Shown here piece after piece: positions 34,880 to 47,380 of a stretch of DNA of 64,000 nucleotides. A program made the position numbers and the translations under genes. This DNA is from Clavelina lepadiformis (Eukaryota > Chordata > Ascidiacea > Aplousobranchia > Clavelinidae). The stretch spans positions 25,234,001 through 25,298,000 of the forward strand of contig NC_135242.1 of assembly GCF_947623445.1 (NCBI RefSeq). The letters are read 5' to 3'. The notes under the pieces were generated by a model. That model was not told the DNA's origin. It did no database searches and was given only the letters and a program-made list of their open reading frames with translations. Position 1 is the stretch's first letter. Every line of letters begins with the position of its first letter.

Positions 34880-37226
34880 GATGTGATATGATAATCTTTA
34901 TCCTCGGGCTGAGGAAAGTCTTTGCTTGACTTAAACTCAACCTTGATTTCTCATCGCTCGAGCTAATTGGTATTTATCATATTGGCAGCCAGCCAGTGCT
35001 CGAACGAGCCGACAGCCGATTCCTCAAACGTGTATGCAGAGAATAAAGTGAGTCGCCTAGCCTGCCTAGCTCTAATAGATAAATCTACAATCATCAGCTT
35101 CGAATTAAAAGAAAAACGTTCTGACGTTAAAGTCAAATAACCTAACCAAGTCGACGTCGTCATGTAAATCTATTAACAAAATACCTGGCGAATCAATCTA
35201 AATAAGCCTACGGTGATAACGTTAGCAACTTTACTTTAGTTATCCATCAAGATCCATATCTGCTTCGGTTAAGAACCCATGAGGTCGGTCTATCCTGTAG
35301 CCCTCAGACCTTGGCCACCAGTATGGAATTTAAGTTTTTGTGCACCGGACAGCGTCAGTTTCAAAGTAGGCAGCTAAAAGTGTTCACAAGATGTTCTTGT
35401 TTGGGAATTACTTAGCTTACAAAGTAGCTTTCCTGACCCATTTTGAACACCAGATAGGCTAGCTACGTTGTGCACCGGGCAACGCATTCTTTCCTTACGG
35501 GCTAGGCTAAGCCTACCATCTATAGGCCTAATTGAATCCCCGTCTCAGCAAAATCCGAATCCGATGTTTCTGCAAAATGATTTGTCATTCTCGTGGAAAA
35601 TTGTTCATGCGTAACGTTCGAGTTACACCTTGTGGTAGTGGTCAGTGAACGCAAAGATCAATTCGGCGTTCAAGATTAAAATGTAGAAAGGGGTAAAAAA
35701 AAAAAACCAAAACCTAAAACAGTCAAACTTATTTCGGGAAGGCTGAAAATCGTGAAAACAATCACTTTGCCCGATTGGTGGTGGTGGTGTTTAAATCTCT
35801 TTGTTAAGACGAACAAAGTCCAAGAAATATCAAGCTCAGAAACTTCTACAAACGTTTGGTACCAAGCAAGCGTGGTAGAAAGCAGAAAGTCGGGTCACAG
35901 ATCAAATGAAAATCACTAATCTTGCTGCATAAATTCGGATCAAAAATGACGTAAGATGATCCGAGATATTAATCCACGATTTTAGATAGTTTAGAGCAAG
36001 GATGTCCAACCTGCGGCCCGCGGGCCACAGTGCGGCCCCCCTGAGATTTTTGTGCGGCCCGCTAGTCATTTTCACTCCAAAAGTATGTACTTTATGCACC
36101 CGTTATTCTTGAAATTTAATAGGTTCTGCGGCCCATTGAATTATTTCAATTGACAATGCGGCCCACTATAATAAAAGGTTGGACATCCCTGGTTTAGAGG
36201 GATGAAACCGAACATCACATAGAAATATCAACTTTCAAATTTGCTTTCGTTTGTCTTTATTTCTTTTTTGCTTATGACGTAATACACTTTAACAATACCG
36301 GTAAATAACTGACAAACGATATTCCTGTGGTGTTTGATATGTTTTAATTGGCCAACGCTTTGTAGACCCATACGGGTGAATTTCATCAGGACAGATTACA
36401 ACAATAGAAATCAAATGTTTAAAAAACTACAGCAGATAAGACTAACTAGATAGGCTACAAGCAAATAACTAAGAAACGATTTTGACGTACGGTTGCCATG
36501 ACCTTAGAAATACCGGTAAAAGTATATTTCATGTTTTTGTAGTGTATAAATATAACTTAGGGAAAGTTGAAATGGATTTCAGATTGAATTAATTAGAGTG
36601 TGCAAAAAAATATCAGCAGGATAGAATAAAAGCGCTACTCGCGAACTTTTCATTAACAGTCACATTTCTAATACTGCAGCCGTCAAATTTCGTGTGAACT
36701 TACAATGGGAAAACTTAAACCAAAAAAATGATGCCTCACCAAATTAATGTCAATCCTTACTGGCCGGAGATGGGCCAAGCTTCGCAATCATCGGATTCAA
36801 AGATTTAGGCTTATATGTCATTACTTTCCAAGTTAGGCCAACTAGGCACTGGAAAAATAGTTTTGAACAAAAAAATTTTCTGATGAAACAATGGTAGTCA
36901 CGTCACTGGAATGGCCAACTAATAACTGTCCCGTTTCATTTAAGACCCTAGACTTTTCCTGGTGTTATGAATGAAGTCCGCCAGTTATAATTGCTACTTC
37001 ATTAGCAAAAATACAGCCCATGATTTACATTTGCAGCCTAAGCTCTACGCCTTACAAGACTGAGCATATAGGCACTTTATTTCTCACGTCCGCAATAGCA
37101 AACGACGTTCGACACAAACTGAATTTACACAAGTAATTACGGTAACTACAATTTTCAGCTTTTAGATTAAGTTCTTGAAATTACTTGACGTGTTACAAAA
37201 CGTAAATCTTTGCTAAAAACATTTCC
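34880..37226. other. intergenic region with a short hAT element
   Basis: No coding exon is recognised. A 195-bp hAT-like element lies at 35997-36191 and an A-rich tract at about 35694-35707. The rest is AT-rich DNA downstream of the ADH gene. Confidence 0.5.
35997..36191. mobile_element. short hAT-like element (195 bp) with 8-bp target duplication
   Basis: The ends CAAGGATGTCCAACC and, inverted, CAGGGATGTCCAACC are near-identical. The 8-bp GTTTAGAG occurs on both sides (35989-35996 and 36192-36199). The interior is rich in GCGGCCC words and non-coding. Confidence 0.9.
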
Positions 37227-38275
37227 TTATAGATTGAAATCGATGACACCACGTCCGGTCATTTTCCCTTCCCTGAGAATCTTCAGGGTCTCTGTGACGT
37301 CCTCAAGCTTCAAATACTTCATTGGCGGTGAAATCAACTGTCAAGGAAAGAAGAAACGAAATATCAAGACTCAAAGCGATGTCCGATTACAGATGTTAAC
37401 AAGCTAATAATTGTCAACATGTTGATTTGCAAACAACATCTTCTTTTATACATGTTGCGATACCACACGAAGAAAAACGATTTCAAAGCCTAAATCTTCC
37501 GATGATTATTGGAGTTGTGTGGCCACTAAGATTTAGCTTTATAGATGAATCCGGCGTTGTTCGTAATTTTAATTTGCACTCACACCACATTCAACACGCA
37601 GTTGGTCAGTGATTAAAAACAAAAACAGCATCGGCTTTTCTCAAGGAGCAAACGAATCAAGATTATCAAATACACAGTCCGCGAACCTTCTCGTCTGCCA
37701 CTAGTTTAATCATGTCCTTCATCGACTGCAATGTCCCAACGATCACGCCTTGGACGCCCTTTCCACAAAACACCATCTTTGGCAGCGAATACTGGGCTTG
37801 TCCGCCAAATAATCCCACCATCACCAGTAAGCCGCCCTGGAAAAGTGTTTGTAAAGTCGTTGCAAGATGTCTATGCAAGCGTAATTATAACTAAATGATT
37901 AAAATATAAGTCAGATCAAACACGCTTGTATCAGCGCCTTTTATGTGAATTGATCTTGACAAGTGGCCTTCTAAGCTGCTCTTACAGGCTTTTTGGCGCT
38001 TGTCTAAGATGAAGCGTCACACAAGTTGATTAAACGTAAAGTGACGTCAATATTTTTGCGAAATATTTTTGCATTTGACTTGTGAAAGTTGTATCGAAGC
38101 AAATATCTCGGCGAGAACAAACATTATGGTTACTGCGTTGGTTGTATTGTATGTGGTTAATTCATCGTAGACTTTGGGACCTAGCAAAGCAGTAGCGACT
38201 TGCTAACACTTCCCGCTTCTATGAAGGACAAGGTCGTCAACAGTTGGCTGCGGGAATTCCCGACTGGTTGTGTAA

Positions 38276-38306
<31 letters not shown>

Positions 38307-41300
38307 GAGAGAGAGAGAGTTCTTGATTATGACTGGGAGAGAGATGAGACAAGCAGGCTACGTGTTCTAGTCACGTAGACGTCACCATATGAGGCGATTG
38401 TGTTCGTCTGCGCTCCCAAGTTACACCCAAAGTAATTTGACCGACTCACACTGCTAAGGCGGTAATGAGCTGTGCGCGTTATACAGTGAAATTGGTTAAG
38501 CTGCAACACAGCAACGGTCTAGCTGTAGTTTACAGAGATTAAAAATAACTCCACCTGTCCGTAATAGACTAATTCTGACATTTTTAAGAAACTTATCACT
38601 AGCGGTGTAGATATCTTATAACTAGGGCGATTATTTTTTGACTTGTCAAAACAAGTCAAAAATTTGTCAAATTTACAGCGTTAGGTCAAAAGTTGTCAAA
38701 ATTGTTTAAAAAGTCAAAATTTTTTACCAAGTCAAAATTGCTTACAAACTGCATTGTCGTGGTGTCGTAGAGGTTGCACTGTCAGTGAACTTGTCATTTT
38801 ACATTGTACACCATGCAGCCTACTTTATACTGTTGTAAATGGCCCTGTGTCTACTTATTGTGAATCAGCTCTTGCTTCGGTTTTGCTTTAGATACTTCAT
38901 GTATCTTTAGTTTAGACCAGTGGTTCCCAACCTTTTTTGGTGTCGGGGCCGAATTTCAAACTTCAGAGTACGTATGGAGCCGCATGAAAACACTCAAGTA
39001 ATTAGAACGAAAATTTTAAAGCATGAAAGCATGTACCAACGAATAGCAATACTAACAAGAAAAATAACACAAATCAATTTAATGTCCAACTTGACTCCAA
39101 CTCCAACTGACAAGTCAAAAATTAATCGCCCTAATTATTATAAATAGTTTTTTTTAATTTTTTGAGGGCTTTTCAGGGGTGCAAATGAGAGCCGCAAGAA
39201 GGCTAGCTTGGTACCGCATGCGGCTCTAAGAGTCGAGGTTGGGAAACACTGGTTTAGACAAATGTATTGAACAGTTTTTGTTGCGTTTTAGTTGCAGTTT
39301 TTTTGGCAGTGATTTGTAATTAGCTCATTTCCCTTTTCAGAATAGGCTAGGTATGTGTTCATATTTTTCCCTTCTTTACTACAATAAATTTTAACTTTTT
39401 GTACAATAATGGGTAATTTAACTACTTAAAATTTTCATACGTCAAAATTTGTCAAAAAAAAGTTTTTTAATGTCAAAATTTGTCAACATTTTCAATTTTT
39501 AGGTCAAAAAATAATCGCCCTACTTATAACGTTTACGCATGAACAATTCAATTTTTCCGGAAAGTAATCTAATTAAAGTCAACTAATAAGAACAGAGTAG
39601 AAAATGGTAAAACACACACTTGCATCAATCTTATGAATCTCACCATTCCCAAGCAGTGGAATGCTCGGTTCGTCGTTTTAGTTGTGTTGACGTAATCAAT
39701 TATTGCGTCATAACCACCAATTTTCATTGCTTCCTGAATTGCATTCCCGTCGGACACCGACGGATCCCAGCAGACGGTTTCATGCGCCCCTCGTTCTCTG
39801 GCGACCTTCAATTTTTCTTCCTGTTTTCAAAAGAATGATTTAAATCTATCGGACACAATCATTTTCAGATTACAGTCAGGTAATATTGGAAACGTTGAGA
39901 GAACATTTTTGATCAGAAACTCTTAAACATACCTGGTAGCATTATAAAGATTAACCGTTGAGTTGTAGAAATATTTTCTATGGCAGAGAGGAAAGCAATA
40001 CCTCAGCAATGTGAGCTGCTTTTAACTATTGCGCCGTGTTTTATGTTTCAATGTAAAAATCATTCTCACATTTACGTCAGCGACAGTGATGACGGTCGAC
40101 TCCTTGAAGAGATGTTTGGCGATCTGGGTGCTCCAAAGTCCTAACCCACCAGCGCCAATTATCAGAAGATTTGCTTTTCCTGGTAGATGAAGAAATGTGG
40201 ACAGAAGTTATGTGATGTAATAACATGAGTTGCATAATATTTTAGGATATTTACAAATCTACTTTTGCACAAACCGCGTGACCGCTGAATGGTGTGAAAG
40301 TGTTTTTTCTTCAGTATTCTTTTTGACAACTGTTGTTAGGTTTAAGATTAATTTGTTTTCCCGCTTGTATCTTATGTTAAAGCTTTAATTCAATAATAGC
40401 AACCAGTTTATCGGAACGCACATTGTTTGTTAAAAATAAGCCAAAGGTGAATGAATGTCAGGAATTTTTTCACCTTTTCGCACAATTGCTTTTTCCACCG
40501 CTGGCCTTGCAGTTACCACAGCGCTGTAAGTGGTAAGACCTGAACAGGAAAACATGCAAGCGACATCTAGCGGAATTGAATCTGGGAGCTTCACCGCAAA
40601 CTTACTCTCCGGAACTATAATGTAGCTGGCATATCTGGAACATACGATTGCAAATTTTGTTCATTTTTCTTTCGAGATGTCTTGCTGCAAGAGAGACGTG
40701 TGTTCCGTGTTAAGAGTGAATATCGCGAAAAAGATTCAGAGAAAACCGTCGCCAAGGCAGCTCTTTACTTTCAAACGGCATTAATTGTTAAAAATACCAG
40801 TTTGCAAAATTGCGAATCTGTAGCTTTAACCACTGAGCAGCACATACAAAGCTGACAAAGAAAAGGTACAACAAATTTTCTGTTATGATTTATTCCAATA
40901 CGAATTAAATAAACCGCCTCCAAATTTCTTACCCGCCAGGAAGCATGAAGCCAAGCCACAAATTTTTGGCACAAATATTGCTATCTCCATTGTTACAGAA
41001 GCCACATTTGCCGCATCCTATCCAGGGGTACAACGCAACTCGGTCTCCAACCTTCAACGGGTCGTCCCCTGTCATACAGTCAACATATCTTTATCAGCAA
41101 AGCGCCCTTGCTTTAGTATTTGTATCTGGATTCAGACACTAACTAACAAAACTAGGTTTAAATATTCCACCTAAGCATGGAGGAGCCAATTACAAATATG
41201 TTAGTGAGGTTGACACGAAGTTGGACGTAATTGGGAATTTCAGTTACGTAAAAATGCTACGTATTTTTGACGCATGTTGTTGGGAGCTCATAATATCTTT

Positions 41301-41974
41301 ATCTTATAACTCATAAAAAGGGAGCTCATAAAAAACTATAAAACAAAATTTGCGCAAGATTTCAAATTTCATGACGTTGACATACCACAGATAAAAAAAC
41401 AAAAAACTGACATTAAAATCAAAGATTTAGACTTGCAATGAAAAAATGTTTTAAATGGATGACCTTGATCTTGTTGACTGCCGACTGAATGAACTATTCC
41501 TGACATTTCATGGCCTGGCACCACGGGTAACTTGTAATCTGGGTTGTCGATGAACTGGACCAGATTTGATCCTTCGCTGATTTCATTGTCCCATTGATGT
41601 AGGTCGGTATGACAGACTCCGCTATATGATGTCTAAATATTTAACATATTCAGATTTAATTTGAAGTCAAAGACGTGCCGAGCATCCGGCTCCGTTGTTA
41701 AGTGTTCTTAATCGAACCCGAACTTCACTCTTATATTGGTCGACCATAACTTTAAGTTTTTGTTGTTAAATGTCCGACAATTTCAAGTACAAAATAACAC
41801 ACATCAAAATGCTAATGATTATATAATAGGTTTACGGCGAAAGTAAAATGATTGATCAATTTTCTGATTTACCAAACTTACCTTCACAACTACACCTTTT
41901 GGGGGAGGTTCGGGAATTGCAACAGTATCGACAACCAATGGTTCGTATGGTTTCACTATTTGTGCCCGTTTCAT
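37227..41974 (-). CDS. zinc-dependent alcohol dehydrogenase, MDR superfamily (8 exons, 368 aa)
   Basis: Minus-strand exons in order: 41974-41882, 41632-41464, 41068-40933, 40634-40474, 40179-40070, 39820-39644, 37836-37687, 37337-37227. They join to 369 codons. The start MKRAQIVKPYEPL opens the GroES-like domain. Catalytic zinc ligands are visible as Cys in GVCHTD, His-Glu in PGHEMSG, and a later Cys in FSCSGLTTY. The structural zinc lobe is CGKCGFCNNGDSNIC, with four cysteines. The nucleotide-binding loop is LLIIGAGGLGLW, and the acidic DVN following the second strand (ITVADVN) suggests NAD rather than NADP. It resembles bacterial-type AdhP/Zn-ADH proteins more than vertebrate class I-V ADH, so the substrate is unknown. 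Exon 7 uses a weak donor (GTTCGC). Its 1.8-kb intron (37837-39643) contains nested hAT elements. Confidence 0.9.
38279..38319. repeat. (GA)n microsatellite in ADH intron
   Basis: About 20 GA units with one GGGA interruption, within the large ADH intron. Confidence 0.9.
38623..39522. mobile_element. hAT-like element (outer) with TAGGGCGATTATTTTTTGAC ends
   Basis: The 20-bp left end TAGGGCGATTATTTTTTGAC is matched exactly by the inverted right end. CTTATAAC flanks both sides (38615-38622 and 39523-39530), a perfect 8-bp target duplication. The interior is made of GTCAAAATTTGTCAAA-type words. The 900 bp include an inserted element at 38918-39251. It lies in the ADH intron between exons 6 and 7. 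Confidence 0.92.
38918..39251. mobile_element. hAT-like element (inner) nested in the outer element
   Basis: The ends CAGTGGTTCCCAACC and, inverted, CAGTGTTTCCCAACC match. The 8-bp GTTTAGAC is found on both sides (38910-38917 and 39252-39259). Subterminal GAGCCGCATG words resemble the element at 46424. About 39107-39131 is a piece ending in AATCGCCCTA that belongs to the outer family. Confidence 0.9.
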
Positions 41975-44900
41975 TGTGATCTAATAATCGAATCGACGCT
42001 CGCTAAGCTAATCTCTTAAGTTCTGTAAGAAAATACTGTAAGGAAAAAAAATAAAAAACCAGTTAACGGAGAAGTTTTAACGACAACGAAACCTTATTTA
42101 AAAAATGCTCCTTTTTCTGTCGGGAAGTAAGTTGCCCAGATTAAGTTAAAATTAAGTGTAAGATATGTTTTAAACGTCGTGATCTGCATTTCTTGTCTGC
42201 AAGGAAGCGTCTGCGATGACCTGTTTGTTGACTTCGCAAGAACATCAGTTAATGATTGATATAAAATTAAAGAAGTGAATAACGAATGTTAGCTGGAAGA
42301 GTTAAGGATAAAATCTTAACTTGTTTGCTTTAGACTCTAAAGTTTAGAGAGCACTCATAGCTACAAAACATGATTATATTGCGCCGTTGACCAATTTAAT
42401 TATTAACAAAAGCACTGGCTATTACATTTTTAATATTTTGATTATCTATTTTGCAATTTATTCAATATTTTGATGAGAGTGAAATTGCTTATCGATCCCA
42501 AATAACTGCCTACCGAAAACCATATGTTCCATTCTTTTAGAACATGTTTTTACATAGGCAACATATGTTGTGGAACATATGGTTTTCTGGTCACATAATA
42601 AAATGTTCGGCAGAAAAACAAACAAGCTACAATTTGTGCCCATTAATATAAATAATAGACATCAAATTTCACATATTACAGAGAAAGTATTTTCACAGAG
42701 CTATATGTTTTCGTGACGTATTTCATGATGAACCTATTTCACGTTATCTCGTTTTTTTATAATTTTGCAATAAATATAACAACTAATGCACTTATATGTT
42801 GGAAAGTATAAATTTTTACATTTCAGGTGTTTTTTTAGTGCAAAATTTTTAATATTATAGTGATATTTTGATTTAAGGAAGATTTTTATTCTCAACTAAA
42901 AGGTTGTTTCCCAATTTTTTTTGCCGCACGCATGATTGCCATTTTAAGCGTTGAGCGCCATATGTACATATTTTAAACGGCCCCAGTTGGGAAAAAGAAT
43001 ATTAGTCTCGGAAAAAATAAGATTCTTAGATATTCTTAGGTTAGATTAAAATTAGATTCTCATGAGATATAATTTATATGTCATTTATAATTTCTTATCC
43101 AACATTTCCAATCACAGCCTTCACTAATTACGAAGCTAATCGCAATCTTGATTTTTCAGCACAGTTCCTACTAACGCTACGAGCTAGATGACCAAAACAT
43201 ATTTATACATCCTATCTGCACAAGCTAAGCCTTTTAATGCGCATGTGTTTTTAGGTAACATGTGTTTTTAAGGGCAAGGTAACAATTGAAGGCGACGAAC
43301 AAATATGCTTTGACAAGAAAAAGTCTCATCTTATTCATACTACGGTAGGTCGGCTTTCATACTAGACAAATATTTACAAACACTGCAAACTTTATGTCCT
43401 GCTATTAACGCAAGGTCATACAGTCAAGGACACGCCATACGGGGGTTTCTCGCCAAATAGAGTGAAAAACATCTTGGTGATAAATTAGAAGCCTCTTAAT
43501 AAATCATCCGTCTAATTTTAGGTTTACCCGAGACGGGATTGTTAATACACATCATAAATTTCCGGGTAGGCTGCATAAGTCCACATTCTGCGTTATAAAT
43601 CCTTCTTCAATTTTATGTGCATTGCATTTGTAAACGAACAGAGGCTGATATGATAAGGAACAGGAATATGGTTGCTAATGTGAAAGCCGAAATCTATTTT
43701 CATCTCAGAAAGATAAATATTTCCAACAAACCACACCGCTACATTTCTCTTAGTTGGATAAATGATTGATGGGACTCGTTATCATTCAACTTTGTTGTAT
43801 TGCTGCTTGCGTAGGTAGGCCAGTTAAGGAGGCGTCAAACACCTAAACTAACATCTTTATGAATTTGTTGTACGTCCTACGTAGGGCTTTAAAAAACATG
43901 TTTAGACCAATCAGAATGCAGCATGGTTGGTGTTGTTTTCTAGCCTTGAAATTAACCTAGCAGTTGTTGTGCTTCAATGTCCCAGGTCGCGTGCAGAATT
44001 ATGCTAAAAATTAGCATAAAAGTAGCGAAAATTGTTTTTTTAGACCAAAAATTCTAGTGTTTATTTTGCGCCTCTATAAAAAAAAGTTTGAGTCATGGTT
44101 TTTTGATGACATTTTTGTGGAATGGTAGTTCAAAGCGTACTAAATTGACATGCAAATTTTCATAGAGCCCCACGGAGGATTTTTCCAGTAATTAGGCTAT
44201 ACTTTTGGTAAATTTACTGTATAATAAAACAAACAAAGATTTTATGGCATTTTTTGTGTTTGACGCCACCTGAATAAAATCGCTGCTAATTAGGCTACCC
44301 GAGGTAGATTTGTTAGGCGGCGTGATGACGTCGACTGTAACGACCTATGAAATTTATTCTCATATTTATACGCACATTAGCTCCAATCTACACCACAGTG
44401 TACACTTTTGAAACGCCGGTTACTGTTATTTTTGCAATTCATGTATATAACGATTTTGAAACGCCGTATACACAGTCATCATAAGCTTTACTGCAGCGAT
44501 GACGATGGCTGATGGATGACGATGGCAGCGATGACGATGGCTGGTATAGCGGCAGAGCATTTTCAACGGAGCTGGAGCTCTACGTGAAATTCAATGGAGC
44601 TGGAGCCAGTTGTTTGAAAAATAGCTCCGGCTCCGATGTATTTCATAAGATGCTATGCTACTATTATAGGTTGAATTCACATAATTTAAAAGCAACCTTT
44701 CACAAAATTAAGAATTGTTGCCTCTTTAGCGCCACCTTTTCTAACTAACCACGTTGCGGGGGATTTGACAGCAGAGCAGTCACATGTTCATAGCTGCAAC
44801 CGATGGTACTGACTACTGACTGACGCATTGAGCTAGATATTCCAAGTTGAGCGTTCATCCTTAAACCTCAGTTTTTGACGTATGGAGCCGGAGCAGTGGT

Positions 44901-45415
44901 ATCAATGAGCTCCGGAGCTGGAGCAATTTAAGATAAAAGAGAGCTCCGGAGCTGGTGCAATTTAACATTTACGCCTGCTCCAAAGCCCTGGTCAAGACCT
45001 CGTGGTCACTTCGCTACAGCGAATGCAAAACTTTGTCTGATTCGAGTTAGTGCAACGTCATGAAATTTGATTCTGGGTCGGTTGAGGCCGAGGTTGAAAC
45101 GACACAAATTTTGATTCTTTGAACAGCTGCCAACATGACAACATTCAACTCACAGTTCTTTCAACAAAAACAGAGAAGTGAAAAAAAATTAAAGTCGTTC
45201 CACACAATTTAAATGTTATATAGTATACAAAATGGAACCTACAACGACCAATGCATGTGACAGAAGAAATATTCCTAAGGTTCATATAAACTTTGATTCA
45301 AAAAGTTTAGCAAGTTGCAGTGACATCAAAGACCAGGCAAAGTCGGGCGATTAAACGAGTCACAGCATGATGGAAATCTTTCTAGATACACTGGATTGCT
45401 AACATTATAACAAGA
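41975..45415. other. intergenic region between ADH and the duplicated block
   Basis: No coding exon is recognised. A 17-bp perfect inverted repeat forms a hairpin at 42515-42587. At about 44553-44995 GAGCTCCGGAGCTGGAGC-type words in both orientations, ending near AAAGCCCTGG, look like a decayed hAT-type element without a clear target duplication. Confidence 0.45.
42515..42587. repeat. 17-bp perfect inverted repeat (hairpin)
   Basis: The left arm GAAAACCATATGTTCCA (42515-42531) is the exact reverse complement of the right arm (42571-42587), with a 39-base loop. It could be a tiny MITE relic or a transcript hairpin. Confidence 0.75.
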
Positions 45416-45661
45416 TTATGATAAAGGCATAAGAATGGATATTAGATTAAAATTACACAAAAGGCAGAGAACATGAGAACAGACAAGTAATAAATATTCG
45501 CCCCAACCGCAATCAAACGCATTAACATTGCGCAAATATTTTGTGCAACCGACATAAATTAATACAAAGCATTGCATACGGAGCTTGAAGACCTGAAATA
45601 ACTTTATCAGGTTTATAGCGGCCAGTATGACCTCATAATGATCATGTTCTTTCGCTATTGT
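45416..45661 (-). repeat. segment X, inverted duplicate of the MPC2 3' flank
   Basis: The reverse complement is about 97 percent identical by eye to 58038-58258, the sequence just after MPC2. It carries the same roughly 60-residue open frame in both copies. It abuts the transporter 3'-flank duplicate that begins at 45680. Confidence 0.85.
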
Positions 45662-45679
45662 GTTAAAAACGTTACATGT

Positions 45680-46316
45680 TAGAAACTTTGCTGTTCGATC
45701 ATTTTGGAGACAATTCACTTCCAATATTTAACAACTTCAATTTAGTTAAATTCTAGTGATATTTATTGGCTATCATAACTATCACGAAATAACGATGGCA
45801 ATACACAGACTGTCGTAAAACTTTTATCATTTATGAGATGTTGTTGTAAATATGAGCCATTTGCTAAAACCAGAATTATGATAAATAAGTCCATTTTGAC
45901 ATCATCCACTGTTATTTAGATGAATTTCATGGTTTTTTGTTGACTGAAATTTGAAATGCATGAAACATAATATTTGTGGTGATCTATTTAAATATCAATA
46001 GAAGTTTAGGTTGAAATGAATTTGTGACGTCATTTCTGCGTTTGCTTGAACTTTCTTTAAATCATATCGACCCAAGACAAGTGTCACACCTAGATCTGTA
46101 CAAATATGTACACTTTTGTTTTTTGTGCTCGTTGCATTTGATCCTTAGGTCTACGTCACCGTCACCCTCATCTGCTGTTACTGAGTGAAATATTTTGTGC
46201 TTGATTTTTGATCGGATTTAGATGCTTTGAGCTCAAAGTAATTGAATGTCGTCGCTTTTTGTAATTTAAAGGTAAAATCTTTTTTCTATGTTTGATCTAT
46301 TTGTATTTTGTGCGTA
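45680..46316 (+). repeat. duplicate of an SLC7 transporter 3' flank, without the gene
   Basis: The block starts with TAGAAACTTTGCTGTTCGAT, the same words that begin 8 bp after the stop codon of the transporter at 49341-50813. It continues as the inverted copy of 61193-61822, the 3' flank of the transporter on the minus strand. No transporter coding sequence precedes it. Confidence 0.85.
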
Positions 46317-46423
46317 TCAATTGCTACAAAAAAGGCAATTATTATAACACATATATTAAAATATCATGTATTTCTCCAATTGCTACCAATAAGTTGGTCT
46401 ACGTGTTAATTTATTACTTAGGC

Positions 46424-46753
46424 CAGGGGTCGGCAACCTTTTGCACTTAAAGAGCCATTTTAACCGATATTCCACAAAATAAAAATCACTGGGAGCCGCA
46501 AAGCTATTTTCACAATAAAACGAAAACGACACTCTGTAACAAAACTGTCATGTGTCGCATTTATAAAAGCAGTTAATTCAGTAAGATTTAATTATTGTGA
46601 TTTAATTAATGTGATTACTATAATGTGCTCAGTGAGATAAAGACGCGAGTGTTCTTCTGTTTGTTTCTACTGTAGCAATAAAATTAATAAGAGCCGCATC
46701 AGAACGATGAAAGAGCCGCATGCGGCTCCGGAGCCGCAGGTTGCCGACCCCTG
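46424..46753. mobile_element. hAT-like element (330 bp) with 8-bp target duplication
   Basis: The ends CAGGGGTCGGCAACC are inverted repeats of each other. ACTTAGGC lies on both sides (46416-46423 and 46754-46761). The inverted duplicate near 59660-59690 has a single copy of the target and no element, which confirms the insertion limits. The interior has GAGCCGCATGCGGCTC words and no coding capacity. Confidence 0.95.
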
Positions 46754-46761
46754 ACTTAGGC

Positions 46762-47380
46762 TATACCAGGATTTGTCGTAGCAGGCTGCTTGTGATAATT
46801 TGTGAAGCTTCAAGGTGGCGCCAAAGGGCAACGGCAAGTATAGATATTTTAATTTTTTGGAGCAAAATTTAGTCGTTTTTGTGATTTATTTATTTTTAGC
46901 AACCATGAACTAGTTCTTATTTGTAAATTTACCTTCAAGACAATCGTAGCAAGAAACATTTAAAACCAGGCTATAATTGCTGGATCCAAACAAGGATAAT
47001 GTGAAATTATAACGATGCCACGTATTCAAGGTTACAAAATTTCTTATTAGCCACGGATTTACAAAACTTTTTAAAAGATTTAGCAGCCCTTAAAGTATTT
47101 TAATTAGTTTGTTCGTCTTTGGTCAAGTTTTTGTTTTATGAAAAGTATTAATTGGCACCATCCGTACTATCATTGGGACTTATGCATTGTGACGCAAAAC
47201 ATGGTGCATTGTGATGATTCATTTATGTCGTTAGATCTGATTCTCTATCTTCCTACATTTGAAATAATAATTTCCTGTAGTTTCGTGAGGAGGTGGTCCG
47301 GTCCGAGGAACAGGGAATCATAATGCACTGGTCCAGCCCTCTTGTGGTCGTTAGAAAGAAACCTCCCCCGGGAGGTGGTT
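46762..47380 (+). repeat. duplicated block, arm 1, inverted at 59030-59690
   Basis: About 90 percent identical by eye to the reverse complement of 59030-59670. Both arms hold a 61-codon open frame starting MKSINWHHP, but the differences between the arms are mostly amino acid changing, so I do not consider it a gene. The right part overlaps the beginning of the Ty3/Gypsy fossil. Confidence 0.85.

Noticed and set aside
44553-44995. Possible hAT-type element with GGAGCTCCGGAGC words
   Set aside because: Subterminal words in both orientations and an AAAGCCCTGG end are suggestive, but the left end is degraded and the flanks show no 8-bp duplication, so limits cannot be given.
47138-47323. 61-codon open frame MKSINWHHP shared by both inverted arms (also 59102-59287)
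   Set aside because: Most differences between the two arms change amino acids, and the frame runs into the retroelement fossil, so coding constraint is not supported.
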